Below are positions 10,559-20,484 of a DNA stretch of 64,000 nt, one piece after another. This DNA comes from Tuwongella immobilis. GTDB lineage: Bacteria; Planctomycetota; Planctomycetia; Gemmatales; Gemmataceae. The notes beneath the pieces were generated by a model, which saw only the letters and a list, made by a program, of their open reading frames with translations, ran no database searches and had not been told where the DNA came from. The DNA is taken from NCBI RefSeq assembly GCF_901538355.1, contig NZ_LR593887.1, positions 5,990,920 to 6,054,919 of the forward strand, given 5' to 3'. The position numbers and the translations under genes are program-made. Every line of letters begins with the position of its first letter. The stretch's first letter is position 1.

Positions 10559-11338
10559 ATGTCGTTATCCCGCATTGGTTTGGGGCTACTCGCCCTTCTC
10601 ATCGCCCAGTCGCTCCATGCCCAACCCAAAATGGAGCATCCGCTCCCATTGTTTGCATTTGAACTTGTCGCACGTCCCGGTCAAACCACCAAATTAACCA
10701 TCCGGGGACTTCGATTGGATGGCGTCACCGAAATTCGGGTGAGCGATCCGAAAGTTCGAGCAAAATTGCTTGGGAATAACAAATCCGTCAACATCCCCAA
10801 CAACGAATATCCCTTAAATCGCGTTGGAGACCGCACGATCGACATCGAACTCACACTCCCTGCCGAGATTGCCTCGCGCTCGATTCCCATCACGCTGATT
10901 GGCCCTGGTGGCGAGAGCCCGCCCTGCATGATCGGCGTGGCGGACGATCTCCCCCAAATCGCAGAGAAAGAACCAAACGATCGCTATACCGAAGCGCAAG
11001 TCATTCCCTACCCAGCGGTTGTGGTGGGAAAAATCAATCGGAATCGCGATATCGATCTCTATGAAATCGAAGGAAAAGCGGGGGCTTGGATCCACGTTGA
11101 AGTCGAATCGGCCCGCTACGGAGCTCCGGTCGATTCGATTCTCTCGATCATTGGCAAAAATGGTGAGATTTTAGCGCAGGATGATGATCGCGGGCCGAAA
11201 GGTGATGCTCAGCTTCGTTATCGGTTTCCAGCAAATGGCCGCATCCGGCTGCTCGTTCAAGAGGCCAATGACTTTGGTGGGGAAGATCGCAGCCCGTATC
11301 GACTTCGAATCGAACGAAGCCAGCCAGGCGGTCCATAA
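10559..11338 (+). CDS. Exported PPC-domain protein
   Basis: A signal peptide (MSLSRIGLGLLALLIAQSLH, cleavage near HAQ) leads a 259-residue product. Residues about 40-130 resemble an Ig-like/IPT stretch. Residues about 140-255 look like a bacterial pre-peptidase C-terminal (PPC) beta-sandwich, recognised by the PNDRYTEAQ start, DIDLYEIEGKAG and the ILAQDDDRG turn. Such proteins often follow DUF1549/DUF1501 genes in planctomycetes, usually as longer versions with several PPC domains. No catalytic residues are visible; a binding or structural role outside the cytoplasm is likely. Confidence 0.75.
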   Translation: MSLSRIGLGLLALLIAQSLHAQPKMEHPLPLFAFELVARPGQTTKLTIRGLRLDGVTEIRVSDPKVRAKLLGNNKSVNIPNNEYPLNRVGDRTIDIELTLPAEIASRSIPITLIGPGGESPPCMIGVADDLPQIAEKEPNDRYTEAQVIPYPAVVVGKINRNRDIDLYEIEGKAGAWIHVEVESARYGAPVDSILSIIGKNGEILAQDDDRGPKGDAQLRYRFPANGRIRLLVQEANDFGGEDRSPYRLRIERSQPGGP

Positions 11339-11347
11339 ACGACGCAA

Positions 11348-11368
11348 GCCGCTCATTCGCAGAGCGGC
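11348..11368. terminator. Hairpin between convergent genes
   Basis: GCCGCTC (11348-11354) and GAGCGGC (11362-11368) form a 7-bp stem between the plus-strand PPC gene and minus-strand rpmG, so it may act in both directions. No T run is seen. Confidence 0.35.
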
Positions 11369-11395
11369 GGCTATCGTTCGGCAGTCATGAAGGAA

Positions 11396-11563
11396 TTACT
11401 TACCTTCTTTGTACATCACGTGCTTGCGGACCGTCGGATCATACTTCCGCAGTTGCAAGCGCTCTTTGGTGTTATTTCGGTTCTTTTGAACGAAATAAAC
11501 GTGATCGCTTTCCGAGCTAACTAGCTTAATATACGAACGAGCTTCTTTGCTCTTCTTCGCCAT
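11396..11563 (-). CDS. rpmG: 50S ribosomal protein L33
   Basis: The minus strand encodes a 55-residue basic protein that starts MAKKSKEARSYIKLVSSES and continues VYFVQKNRNNTKERL, then LRKYDPTVRKHVMYKEGK. This is the L33 family, including the typical K-Y-x-P-x-x-(R/K)-K-H motif. It lacks the two CXXC pairs, so it is the zinc-free (C-minus) form. GGAAG precedes the ATG. It is a single gene between two exported-protein genes on the other strand, not next to rpmB or secE. Confidence 0.93.
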   Translation of the reverse strand: MAKKSKEARSYIKLVSSESDHVYFVQKNRNNTKERLQLRKYDPTVRKHVMYKEGK

Positions 11564-11797
11564 GGCTTCCGACTCCGCTAAATTCCGAGATCCGCATCGG
11601 CCTTATGATGCGGACTCAAGCCGAACCTGACAAGGGGGATTTTGCAAGATCGGGCAATTTCCAGCAGGTTTCTGGCGATTTCAGGGCGATTTCTGCCATT
11701 TCCGCTGGGATTTTTCCCGATTTTCTCGCTTCTGGAGTGGATTTCGGGTATGACGACTATTCGGGCCTCTTCACCGAAATGCTCTGGAGTCCGCCAC

Positions 11798-12679
11798 ATG
11801 CAGCCCCCGCTTTACCGAGTCGCATTCGTCCTTGTCACCGCCATTTTGGGCCTATCCGCTTCGTCCGGGCTGGCCGCCGACAAGATTAAAGTCCTCATTA
11901 TTGATGGACAAAATAATCATAATTGGCGAGTGACCACACCGATTCTTAAAAAATGTCTGGAAGAATGTGGGCGATTTGATGTGACGGTCATGACGACACC
12001 ACAGGATCTCACCGCATTTCAACCCGATTTCAGCCCATATGCGGTCATCGTCTCCAACTATAACGGCGCAATGTGGCCAAAGCCGACTCGTGATGCATTT
12101 GTTGACTTTGTTCGTAATGGCGGTGGGTTTGTCTCGGTTCATGCCGCCAACAATGCATTTCCAGAGTGGGGCGAGTATAACGAGATGATTGGTGTGGGTG
12201 GCTGGGGTGGTCGGAATGAAAAATACGGCCCGTATGTTCGTTTTCGCGATGGGAAAATTGTGTTGGATCGGGATCCTGGTCGTGGTGGCAGTCACGGTCG
12301 ACAACATGAATTTAAAGTCGATATTCGCGATCGAGAGCACCCCATTACGAAGGGATTGCCGCCGATTTGGATGCATACCCAAGACGAATTATATGATCGC
12401 CTTCGTGGGCCTGCCAAAAATCTCCATGTTCTTGCGACAGCGTATGCCGATCCCAAAACCGGCGGAAGTGGCGAAAATGAGCCAATGTTAATGACCATCG
12501 AATTCGGCAAAGGTCGTGTGTTTCACACCACATTGGGCCACGATCCCAAGGGGATGTATTGTGTGGGCTTCGCAACCACGCTCAACCGTGGCACGGAATG
12601 GGCCGCGACGGGGAAAGTCACGCTTCCGGTCCCAGAAAAATTCCCAACTGAAGACAAGGTAAGCACTTGGGGGAAATAA
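11798..12679 (+). CDS. Exported ThuA-domain protein
   Basis: This 293-residue protein has a signal peptide ending near GLAAD and then a ThuA-like class I amidotransferase-like fold. The first strand is [15 protein letters not shown]. The conserved [14 protein letters not shown] and the [13 protein letters not shown] and [11 protein letters not shown] blocks follow. ThuA-type proteins are linked to sugar (trehalose) use; in planctomycetes exported versions are common and their substrate is unknown. The start at 11798 has GGAG about 8 nt upstream. The longer open frame starting at 11642 would add unrelated residues before the signal peptide. Confidence 0.85.
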   Translation: MQPPLYRVAFVLVTAILGLSASSGLAADKIKVLIIDGQNNHNWRVTTPILKKCLEECGRFDVTVMTTPQDLTAFQPDFSPYAVIVSNYNGAMWPKPTRDAFVDFVRNGGGFVSVHAANNAFPEWGEYNEMIGVGGWGGRNEKYGPYVRFRDGKIVLDRDPGRGGSHGRQHEFKVDIRDREHPITKGLPPIWMHTQDELYDRLRGPAKNLHVLATAYADPKTGGSGENEPMLMTIEFGKGRVFHTTLGHDPKGMYCVGFATTLNRGTEWAATGKVTLPVPEKFPTEDKVSTWGK

Positions 12680-12835
12680 CCCCTTGGGTATACCAGTCGC
12701 GCTCAACTGTGAATTCCCGATGAATTCTCGCTAATCTTGGTGATGCCCTGCTTGGCAGGTTCGGTCTAGGAAATACCTTAACCAGAGCCGCCAACGGGGC
12801 AACGGATTGTGACTATTCATCGGAGCAGACTTGCT

Positions 12836-14491
12836 ATGTCGTTGACACGCCGTGATTTTTTGACCTATTTGGGCGTTGGAAGTTACTCACTGCTTCGCAA
12901 CCCTCCAATCACAAGCGCCGCTCCGGCCCAATTTCCGACACCGAAACGGAAGTCCTCGCCGCCCAATTGGTTCCAACCCATCGCCCCGAGTTCGGAAGAC
13001 CTGTTGCGCGTGCCGGATCAGTACTCGGCCCAGGTGATTTTGTCGTGGGATGATCCCATTGGCTTGCCGGATCATGCGACCGGCCCCCAGCGATTCGGAT
13101 TCAATAACGATTTTATTGCCTATTTTCCCATCAACGCTCTGGAAGGTGGAAAAAATAGCCAAGAAGGTCTGTTGTGGGTCAATCATGAGTATACCAATCC
13201 GCTGTTTGTGAGTGGCTATTTTGCCCCCGCATCCGGCGCTGCTCCGAAGAAAACGGTTGAGCAAATCCGAGCTGAAAAGCGCTCCGTGGGTGGGTCGGTG
13301 GTGCATGTGAAATGGGATGGCACCGCTTGGAAACATGTCCCCAGCTCTCAATACAATCGGCGAATCACCGCTTTGTATCCGGAAATCATGTTAACCGGGG
13401 CTGCATCGTCGAAAATCCCATTCGGAATCGGCACGTTGGGGAACTGCTCGGGTGGCCGCACGCCGTGGATGACGGCTCTGTCCTGTGAAGAAAATTATCC
13501 CGATTTTAACGACATTGAAAAGGGATTCCGTTGGAAGGATGTAGCCTCCGAGGCGATTGATGAACGTCAGTATGGTTGGGTTGTTGAAATTGATCCATTC
13601 GGCGAACTGCCGCCTCAAAAACATTCGTCGCTCGGACGATTTAAGCATGAAAATGCCGCAGTAACCGTGAGCGCGGGCGGAAAACTCGTCGTCTACATGG
13701 GCGATGATGAGATGGATCAATTCTTTTATAAGTATGTGAGCCACGACTCCTACAATCCCGCAGCGTCACGGGCGGATCAACGCAAACTCTTGTCCCATGG
13801 GACGTTGTACGTTGCCGACCTGATGAACGGACGTTGGCTTGCGCTCGATTACGATCGCAACAAAGCGAAATTCGACAAAGCCGGTCTCAAATCACAAGCC
13901 GATGTCTTAATTCATACGCGTCAGGCGGCCGCCGCTCTCAAGGCCACTCCGTTAGATCGATGTGAAGACTGCGAAGTGCATCCGTTAGATGGCTCGATCT
14001 ATGTGGCCATGACCAACAATGCCAAGCATGGTAATCTGTATGGTCAGATTGTCCGATTTGTTGAAGCCAATGATGATGCCGCCAGTGAATCCTTCCAATA
14101 TGAGATTTTCCTGGCAGGTGGTCCGAAGACAGGCTTAGCCAGCCCGGATAATTTGGCATTTCGCAAGAATGGGGATCTGATTGTTGTTTGTGATATGTCG
14201 AGTGATAAACTCAATCGCGGCGCCTATCGACCGTTTGGGAATAACGGATTATTCGTCGTTCCCACTCGTGGCGATTCGGCCGGCGATGCCTTCCAATTCG
14301 CCAGTGGACCGAACGAAGCCGAACTGACCGGCCCGTGGTTCACCGAAGACGAATCGACGTTGTTCCTCTCGGTCCAACATCCCGGTGAAGAAACAACCGA
14401 TCTATCGACCCCCACCAGCCATTGGCCGCATGGCGGAACGCAACTCCCACGCCCATCGATTGTTGCGATCCGTGGCCCGTTTGGTGGATGA
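12836..14491 (+). CDS. PhoX-family (DUF839) Tat-exported protein
   Basis: The 551-residue product opens with a twin-arginine signal (SLTRRDFLTYLGVGSYSLL). It then has PhoX-like beta-propeller blocks: GLLWVNHEYTNPLF, GNCSGGRTPWMTALSCEENY, GRFKHENAAV, VVYMGDDEMDQFFYKYVS, and DRCEDCEVHPLDGSIYVAMT. PhoX enzymes are calcium/iron-dependent phosphomonoesterases. The CEE and MGDDE motifs that bind metal in PhoX are present, so phosphatase activity is plausible though not certain. The ATG at 12836 puts the RR motif near the N-terminus. It appears to be a single-gene unit. Confidence 0.87.
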   Translation: MSLTRRDFLTYLGVGSYSLLRNPPITSAAPAQFPTPKRKSSPPNWFQPIAPSSEDLLRVPDQYSAQVILSWDDPIGLPDHATGPQRFGFNNDFIAYFPINALEGGKNSQEGLLWVNHEYTNPLFVSGYFAPASGAAPKKTVEQIRAEKRSVGGSVVHVKWDGTAWKHVPSSQYNRRITALYPEIMLTGAASSKIPFGIGTLGNCSGGRTPWMTALSCEENYPDFNDIEKGFRWKDVASEAIDERQYGWVVEIDPFGELPPQKHSSLGRFKHENAAVTVSAGGKLVVYMGDDEMDQFFYKYVSHDSYNPAASRADQRKLLSHGTLYVADLMNGRWLALDYDRNKAKFDKAGLKSQADVLIHTRQAAAALKATPLDRCEDCEVHPLDGSIYVAMTNNAKHGNLYGQIVRFVEANDDAASESFQYEIFLAGGPKTGLASPDNLAFRKNGDLIVVCDMSSDKLNRGAYRPFGNNGLFVVPTRGDSAGDAFQFASGPNEAELTGPWFTEDESTLFLSVQHPGEETTDLSTPTSHWPHGGTQLPRPSIVAIRGPFGG

Positions 14492-14528
14492 TTCGGATTG
14501 CCGATGAATTGACGCGGAATTGAGATTG

Positions 14529-14562
14529 CCCGCATCGGCCGATTGCGTTCTGCCGATGCGGG
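14529..14562. terminator. Inverted repeat after the PhoX gene
   Basis: CCCGCATCGGC (14529-14539) and GCCGATGCGGG (14552-14562) make a perfect 11-bp stem with a 12-nt loop, 38 bp after the stop codon. No T run follows. Confidence 0.45.
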
Positions 14563-14604
14563 GGATACACTGTCGAAGCCCCTCTTCGCACGGAGATCCG
14601 CCGC

Positions 14605-15492
14605 ATGTCGACACTCCCACCGTTGCTTGATCCTCAGTTGCTCTCTCGATTGGAGCAATTGGAGATTATTTCAAAAAAAATGCTCAATGGCCGCATGAAA
14701 GGGGAGCGACTCAGTCGCCGAAAAGGGAACTCATCGGAATTTGCTGACTTCCGAAATTATGTGATTGGGGATGACCTTCGATTTTTAGATTGGAATTTAT
14801 ACGCTCGGCTGGAGAAATTGTTTCTGCGCATCTTCTTCGAGGAAGAGGATTTACACTTCACGATTCTGATCGATAACTCGGCGTCAATGGACACGGGTGA
14901 TCCCCATAAATTTCATTATGCCCGTCAGATTGCCGCAGCGCTGGGCTACATTGGTCTGTGTAACTTAGACCGTGTGCAGATTATGCCGTTTCATGGAACG
15001 TCGGCTGCTCATTCCCCGCATTTTCGCGGGAAAAAATCGTTAAGTCGGATGCTTCAGTCGATTGATGAACTCTCAATTTCCAACATCAGCGATTTTTCGG
15101 ATGCAATGCGGAATTACACCCTGCGGGCAACTGGAAAAGGCGTGGTGGTGATTGTGTCCGATTTCCTGGACAAATCCGGATATGAGAAAGGCTTTCGCGA
15201 TTTAATTGCGAGAAATTTAGACATTTATGCGATCCAGGTTCTCAGTCCCGAGGAAGTGAATCCCGCGTTGGTGGGGGATCTGAAATTGGTCGACTGCGAA
15301 GATGGGGACACAACCGAAATTACGATTTCGGCACCACTTTTGGCCCGATATCAAAGCACGCTCGCAGCATTTCGACGCCAACTGGCGGAATTCTGCACTC
15401 GTCGCGGGATCGCTTATCTCTTTACCACATCAGCAGTTCCGTTCGATCGCCTCGTCCTCAACTACCTCCGACAACGAGGCTTGGTGCGATAA
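14605..15492 (+). CDS. DUF58 domain protein with a von Willebrand A-like fold
   Basis: The 295-residue cytoplasmic protein has the DUF58 signature around residues 40-62 (FADFRNYVIGDDLRFLDWN) and a MIDAS-like DNSASMD starting near residue 91, as in vWA proteins. DUF58 proteins usually sit between a MoxR ATPase and vWA/BatA membrane genes and help mature metal enzymes or envelope complexes. Neither partner is next to it here: the neighbours are PhoX and a pseudopilin. The start at 14605 is supported by the family length, with GGAG ahead of it. Confidence 0.88.
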   Translation: MSTLPPLLDPQLLSRLEQLEIISKKMLNGRMKGERLSRRKGNSSEFADFRNYVIGDDLRFLDWNLYARLEKLFLRIFFEEEDLHFTILIDNSASMDTGDPHKFHYARQIAAALGYIGLCNLDRVQIMPFHGTSAAHSPHFRGKKSLSRMLQSIDELSISNISDFSDAMRNYTLRATGKGVVVIVSDFLDKSGYEKGFRDLIARNLDIYAIQVLSPEEVNPALVGDLKLVDCEDGDTTEITISAPLLARYQSTLAAFRRQLAEFCTRRGIAYLFTTSAVPFDRLVLNYLRQRGLVR

Positions 15493-15630
15493 GGAAACGC
15501 AAATTGGGAAATTCGGGTAAATCGAGCGGATTACCGGGTAAGATCTCGACATCCGGCGTGAAACAGAGTATGATTCGGTATTCGATTTTGACTCTTCCGA
15601 TGCTTGCTGAATTCGCATGGAGTAGCTGCA

Positions 15631-16344
15631 ATGTCGTGCCGGCTCCCCTCTTCTCGCTCGAATCGTCGAGCCTTCACGCTCATTGAGTTGTTAGTTGTCA
15701 TCGCCATCATTGCCATCCTGATTGGCTTGCTGTTACCCGCCGTCCAACAAGTCCGCCAAGCGGCTGCCCGGATGCAGTGCCAAAATAATCTCAAACAGAT
15801 TGGTTTGGCCATTCACAATTTTTGCAATGATAACAATGGCCGATTTCCGCAAAGCTCACACTCCGTGGGTGTGAATATCCAACAAGCGTGGATTTACACA
15901 CTCGCCCCGTATCTGGAAAACGTGAATCGGATTCGCATCTGCCCGGTTGATCCCAAGGGGCAAGAACGGCTCGAAAATAACTCCACCAGTTATGTGATGA
16001 ACGAATATATTGTGGTGCCGGGACCGGATGCGGTCTTGTCGCTGTATCACATGCCCGCGACTTCCCGGTCGATTATTGTATTCACCGGCTCCGATTCTCG
16101 CGGTCTGTCAGCTTACAGTGATCACACCCACTCCCGCAATTGGTTCATTAATCCAGCCACGGCCTGGAATAAATTGTTAGATGATATTCAGCCGGATCGT
16201 TTTGGCGGTTCGCCGAGTTCGAATGTCCACACGGCGGGGAATGCCAACTACCTGTACGCGGACGGTCACGTGGAAGTGATTCAAGCGTCCCAAATCAAAC
16301 AATGGGCAGACACTGGTTTCAATTTCGCCAAGCCTGCTGAGTAA
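15631..16344 (+). CDS. DUF1559 pseudopilin (type II secretion/pilin-like)
   Basis: A prepilin leader is followed by [20 protein letters not shown], the N-methylated segment, near residues 13-32. The rest is the DUF1559 domain that planctomycetes carry in tens to hundreds of copies. The usual H-X9-DG ending appears as [13 protein letters not shown], with ten rather than nine residues between H and DG. At 237 residues it is a little short for the family. GGAG lies upstream of the ATG at 15631. It is predicted to be exported and assembled by a type IV pilin-like system; its function is unknown. Confidence 0.92.
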   Translation: MSCRLPSSRSNRRAFTLIELLVVIAIIAILIGLLLPAVQQVRQAAARMQCQNNLKQIGLAIHNFCNDNNGRFPQSSHSVGVNIQQAWIYTLAPYLENVNRIRICPVDPKGQERLENNSTSYVMNEYIVVPGPDAVLSLYHMPATSRSIIVFTGSDSRGLSAYSDHTHSRNWFINPATAWNKLLDDIQPDRFGGSPSSNVHTAGNANYLYADGHVEVIQASQIKQWADTGFNFAKPAE

Positions 16345-16457
16345 AAATCGGCAGATTAGGCAGAATTTTGGTGGCACAGTTCGTTTTCTTTTGTATAACG
16401 AGTATCAGCAGGTGAAACACGAGTCAACTTCGTCGTACCACCTGCGATGGGGGTGGG

Positions 16458-18623
16458 ATGATGGGGTCTTCAACTCGGCGATCGGCTGGGATGCTCGCCG
16501 CGACAATCCGCTTCGAAGGACTCGAAGACCGCTGCGTTCCGGCTGGATTTTCCGCCGTGTTGGATCAAGTTCACTCGGATATCGGCGTGAACTTTGTTTC
16601 CAATGCGTGGAATTTGTCCGTCAATGACGAAGACAACAACGCCACATTCACCGCTCCCAATGCGCTGCTCTATGCGGATGCTGCCTCGAAACAAAACCGC
16701 CCAGCCGATTCCAAGTGGGACTTCCTGGGCGTAAGTTCCGGGCAACCCATTTACATCCTGCCACAGACGCAAAACGCATCGCTGCTTTACCTTGGGGCAA
16801 GCGGCGAGGATACCAATCCCTCCGATCTTGCCGCGTACAACGAAACCGACCCCCGCGTCAATTCCAATGGCCGCTGGATTAAAGTTGCGGTTCAGGCGAT
16901 TCGTGGCCCCGGGGCATTCTCGGTCTACTCGCTGGATAGCGGCGGCAATCCCACCGTATGGATCGATTCCGCAGACGGGATTACCGCCGAAGATGCGATG
17001 TTCCTTCCGGTTGGTGGCCACCTGCATTACAACTGGGCGTTTTCGGCCAAAGGCATCTACGAAGTCGATGTCATCGCATCGTCGTATCGCGGGGCCAATC
17101 AAACGAACCCAACCAGCAGCAACGTCACGACTTACTTCTTCTCGGTTGATCCCCCTGCCCCGGTCAACACCGTCCCGAATGGTCAGACGGTTCCGGTGAA
17201 CGGCACGCTGGCCTTCAGCGGGGCGAACGCCATCAGCATCACCGGCCCGAACACGACGCCGAAACCGCTGCAGGTCACACTGGATGTCACCGCCGGGTCG
17301 CTCACGTTCGGCTCGCTGGGTGGAATTACCATTGATGAAGGCAGTCAGGGCAGTAGCCGGATTGTCGTCAGCGGCCTGCCTGCTCAACTGAACTCGGCGT
17401 TGGCGACGCTGCAATATGCACCGCCTGCAGACACCAACGGCACCGCGACACTGACCGTCACGACGAGCGATCGCGGCTATTTTCGACCGTCGCGGCTTCC
17501 TGCCCAGACGGATACCGATCCAATTTCGATCACGATTTCGGGGACGGTTCCGCCAGGTGTGCCGCCGGTCAGTCCGCCGGGTGTGCCGCCGGTTTCCCCG
17601 CCGGGCGTTCCGCCGGTTTCCCCGCCGGGCGTTCCGCCGGTTTCCCCGCCGAATCTCCCGCCGCTTCCGAATACCGGCACGATTTTTGGTCCACCGACGC
17701 GCAATCACCTGATGGTATCCGCCGCCGATGCCGGGGGTGGGCCGCATGTCCGCGTTTACGACGCGACAACTGGCAACGAAATTGCCAACTTCATGGCATT
17801 CTCCCCATCATTTATGGGAGGTGTTCGCATTGCATTGGGCGACTTCAACGGCGATGGCATGACCGATATTGTGGCGGCAGCCGGGCCGGGTGGTGGGCCG
17901 CACGTCCGCATCTTCGACGGCGTGACCTTCCAGGAAATCGCCAGTTTTTTCGCTTACGCCCCAAGTTTCACGGGTGGCGTGAATTTGGCGGTGGGAGATG
18001 TCAACGGAAACGGGACATTTGATCTGATTACCGCCGCTGGGCCGGGTGGTGGGCCACATGTCCGCGTGTTCGATGGTCCGCGGCTGCAACCCGTGCTCGA
18101 TTTCATGGCGTATGATCCGAGTTTTTCGGGTGGCGTCTCGATTTCCGCCGCGGACATCAACAACGACCGTCGTGCAGACATCATCACTGCACCGTTCAGC
18201 CAAGGTGGGCCGCATATCCGCGTGTTCGATGGCATCAGCGGTCGGGATATTGTGAACTTCCTGGCGAGCGTTTCGACGACAGCCAGTGGCTTTACCGTCG
18301 CGGGGTTGGACTTGGACGGCGATTTCCGAGCGGAAATTGCCATTGGTACCGGTCCCAACGGCGGCGGTGCGGTTCGCATTTTCAATGGACAAACCGGTAC
18401 GTTGGTCAGCACCGAACTCCCCTTTGGTCTGTCGGCAGTTGGCGGGGTGCGGGTTGCCGCAACCGATACCAACGGCGATGGCCAGTACGAATTGGTCGCC
18501 AGTCGTGGCCCCGGCGATGCTCCGCTGACTCGCATCTGGAGCATTGCGGATAACGTCACCACTCGCGAGCTTCGCCCGTTTGACTCTGCCTTTTTGGGCG
18601 GAGTTTGGATTGCCGGCAATTAA
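16458..18623 (+). CDS. Surface-anchored FG-GAP repeat protein with proline-rich linker
   Basis: The 721-residue product starts with an arginine/serine-rich segment and the motif FEGLEDRCVPA at about residues 19-29, the LE-x-LE-x-R type N-terminal tag shared with three other proteins here. A surface-anchored-protein domain follows (about 30-235, with the GGHLHYNWAFSAKGIYEVDV block). Next come about 120 residues of strand-rich sequence and a PPGVPPVS linker repeated four times. The C-terminal 300 residues are FG-GAP/VCBS-like beta-propeller repeats (GDFNGDGMTDIV, GPGGGPHVRIFDG) with Asp-rich calcium loops. It is likely secreted and surface-located, binding proteins or glycans. A paralogue follows directly. 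Confidence 0.85.
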   Translation: MMGSSTRRSAGMLAATIRFEGLEDRCVPAGFSAVLDQVHSDIGVNFVSNAWNLSVNDEDNNATFTAPNALLYADAASKQNRPADSKWDFLGVSSGQPIYILPQTQNASLLYLGASGEDTNPSDLAAYNETDPRVNSNGRWIKVAVQAIRGPGAFSVYSLDSGGNPTVWIDSADGITAEDAMFLPVGGHLHYNWAFSAKGIYEVDVIASSYRGANQTNPTSSNVTTYFFSVDPPAPVNTVPNGQTVPVNGTLAFSGANAISITGPNTTPKPLQVTLDVTAGSLTFGSLGGITIDEGSQGSSRIVVSGLPAQLNSALATLQYAPPADTNGTATLTVTTSDRGYFRPSRLPAQTDTDPISITISGTVPPGVPPVSPPGVPPVSPPGVPPVSPPGVPPVSPPNLPPLPNTGTIFGPPTRNHLMVSAADAGGGPHVRVYDATTGNEIANFMAFSPSFMGGVRIALGDFNGDGMTDIVAAAGPGGGPHVRIFDGVTFQEIASFFAYAPSFTGGVNLAVGDVNGNGTFDLITAAGPGGGPHVRVFDGPRLQPVLDFMAYDPSFSGGVSISAADINNDRRADIITAPFSQGGPHIRVFDGISGRDIVNFLASVSTTASGFTVAGLDLDGDFRAEIAIGTGPNGGGAVRIFNGQTGTLVSTELPFGLSAVGGVRVAATDTNGDGQYELVASRGPGDAPLTRIWSIADNVTTRELRPFDSAFLGGVWIAGN
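17550..17645 (+). repeat. Four 24-bp tandem repeats encoding PPGVPPVS
   Basis: Four consecutive 24-bp units encode PPGVPPVS; the last two are almost identical in sequence (CCGCCGGGCGTTCCGCCGGT...). They join the N-terminal surface domain to the FG-GAP propeller. In-phase repeats like this can change number by slippage without breaking the frame. Confidence 0.85.
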
Positions 18624-18648
18624 CACCTGATTGATTCGATCGGGTGTT
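18622..18648. repeat. Short inverted repeat between the two FG-GAP genes
   Basis: AACACC (18622-18627) overlaps the stop codon and pairs with GGTGTT (18643-18648); GAT/ATC inside can extend the stem. It is weak as a terminator, so the two paralogues may be cotranscribed (53 bp apart). Confidence 0.3.
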
Positions 18649-18676
18649 GATCCGGAATGCACAAAGGATTCGCCAG

Positions 18677-20374
18677 ATGTCGCATTCTTCGAGTTCTCGC
18701 CCGACTCCCCTCCGCTTGGAAACGCTGGAATCGCGTGCCCTGCTCCATGGTTCGGCTGGAGCAGGTGGCCTGCTCAGCGTTGGTCACTTCGATGCCTTTG
18801 AAGCCAAACTGGAAACCGAAGACGGCGCACAAGTGCTGGAATTGGCGATCCATAATCACGATGCCGAGACCGATTTCACGCCCGAAGGCACGGTCTTTTT
18901 GGTGAAATCGGAATCGCAAACGACTCGGCCCGATGGCAATTCGTTCAATTTCTTGGGTACCCCGTCTGGCGCCCCGCTGTGGGTGTTGCCGCAGACGTTT
19001 GATGCGGATCTTCTGTACCTGGGGGTTGCCTCCGAAGATATCGCCCCGGGTGCGCTCGGCTCGTATTTCGAGAGCGATCCGCGCATCAACGCGGCGGGCG
19101 AATATGTTCGCTTCGAGTTGACCGGATTCGAAGGGCCGGGCCAATTTTCGCTGTGGGCCATCGACTCGTTTGGTTCGCCGGTCGTGGCCATGCAAACCGC
19201 AGACGGTGTGCAAGTCAATGGCACGCCAAGTGATACGGTGTTTTCGCTGGCCGGTTCGCACGACCATTACAACTGGGGCTTTACCGCGCCGGGCACCTAC
19301 ACGATTCGCATCAAGGCGACGGCATTCCTCGGTGCGGATGGCACCAATCCGATCGAGAGCGAAGAAGCAGTTTACACGTTCTATGTGCAAAGCTCGCCGG
19401 ATGACATTCCCGAAGTTCCCGCCCCGAAGCCGGTCTACGAACCGCTGATCGTCATTGGTGCGGATCAAGGCGGCGCGGCACGGGTGCAGTCGCTGAATCC
19501 GGAAACCAACGAAACGCTGTCCAACTTCTTCGCCTATAACACGAGTTTCACGGGTGGGATTCGGGTAGCCAAAGGCGATATCGATGGCGATGGCATTCTG
19601 GACATTGTCACGGGTGCCGGGCCGGGTGGTGGGCCGCATGTTCGCGTCTTCAGCGGAGCGACCGGGGCAGAATTGGCGAACTTCTTTGCCTACGAAACTT
19701 CATACACCGGCGGTGTTTACGTCGCATTGGGCGATTTCAACAAGGACGGTCGGGCGGACATCATCACTGGCACGGGTGTCGGTGGCGGGCCACGCGTCCG
19801 CATCTTCGATGCCTTTTCCGGCGCGGAATTGGCCAACTTCTTTGCCTACGAATCGACCTTCACCGGTGGCGTGTTTGTGGCGGCTGGCGACATCAACGCA
19901 GATGGCCACGCCGACATCATCACGGGAACCGGATTCGGTGGCGGGCCGCGCGTCCGGGTCTTCGATGGCGAAGCGCTGGCGGATGACAACGAACTGGTCG
20001 CGGTGATGGACTTCTTCTCGGCGGATCCGGATTTCCGCGGTGGCGTGTTCGTCTCGTCTGGCGATGTCAACGCAGATGGCCTGGATGATGTGATCGTCGG
20101 CACCGGATTGGGCGGCGGGCCGCGCGTCCAGGTCTTCAGTGGTGCGAATTCGACGGAAATCGTCAATTTCCTCGCATTTGACGCTGATGTTCGTGGCGGC
20201 GTGCGGGTCTCTGCCACCGATATGAATGAAGATGGCCACGCCGACTTGGTGGTCACGATGGGACCGGGCACCAGCTCGCAAATCCGCGTGTTCAATGGCG
20301 AAGATCCCAGCGAAATGCTGAGCGAATTTGCTCCGTTTGAGCCGGCCTTCACCGGCGGCGTGTTCGTCGGCTAA
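18677..20374 (+). CDS. Surface-anchored FG-GAP repeat protein, paralogue of the preceding gene
   Basis: The 565-residue protein has the N-terminal tag PLRLETLESRALLHG (about residues 9-23). The same surface-anchored domain follows as in the gene before it (WVLPQTFDADLLYLGVASED, GSHDHYNWGFTAPGTY). Then comes a seven-bladed-propeller-like run of FG-GAP repeats (about 275-565) with GDIDGDGILDIVTG and GGGPRVRIFD units. It lacks the proline linker. The repeats are closely similar to the C-terminus of the 31800-38084 gene. AAAGGA lies before the chosen ATG. It probably arose by tandem duplication followed by loss or gain of the middle region. Confidence 0.85.
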   Translation: MSHSSSSRPTPLRLETLESRALLHGSAGAGGLLSVGHFDAFEAKLETEDGAQVLELAIHNHDAETDFTPEGTVFLVKSESQTTRPDGNSFNFLGTPSGAPLWVLPQTFDADLLYLGVASEDIAPGALGSYFESDPRINAAGEYVRFELTGFEGPGQFSLWAIDSFGSPVVAMQTADGVQVNGTPSDTVFSLAGSHDHYNWGFTAPGTYTIRIKATAFLGADGTNPIESEEAVYTFYVQSSPDDIPEVPAPKPVYEPLIVIGADQGGAARVQSLNPETNETLSNFFAYNTSFTGGIRVAKGDIDGDGILDIVTGAGPGGGPHVRVFSGATGAELANFFAYETSYTGGVYVALGDFNKDGRADIITGTGVGGGPRVRIFDAFSGAELANFFAYESTFTGGVFVAAGDINADGHADIITGTGFGGGPRVRVFDGEALADDNELVAVMDFFSADPDFRGGVFVSSGDVNADGLDDVIVGTGLGGGPRVQVFSGANSTEIVNFLAFDADVRGGVRVSATDMNEDGHADLVVTMGPGTSSQIRVFNGEDPSEMLSEFAPFEPAFTGGVFVG

Positions 20375-20399
20375 TTCCAAGTCACGGAATACCGCTTGG

Positions 20400-20442
20400 C
20401 ATCTCCGCAGTGATTCCGATTGCTGCGGAGATGTTCCTTTTT
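20400..20442 (+). terminator. Intrinsic terminator after the FG-GAP gene pair
   Basis: CATCTCCGCAG (20400-20410) and CTGCGGAGATG (20423-20433) form an 11-bp stem followed by TTCCTTTTT, the clearest factor-independent terminator on the plus strand in this window. Confidence 0.8.
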
Positions 20443-20484
20443 CCCGAATCACGCTCAATTCGTGCCGCCTGCCGGAGTCGCGGC

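Noticed and set aside
17550-17645. Possible CRISPR array
   Set aside because: The repeats are in-frame 24-bp codon repeats without spacers, inside a coding gene. No CRISPR array was seen anywhere in the window.
16470-17747. Minus-strand frame of 425 codons opposite the first FG-GAP gene
   Set aside because: The plus frame has a clear start, domains and repeats; the minus product is Arg-rich without domains.
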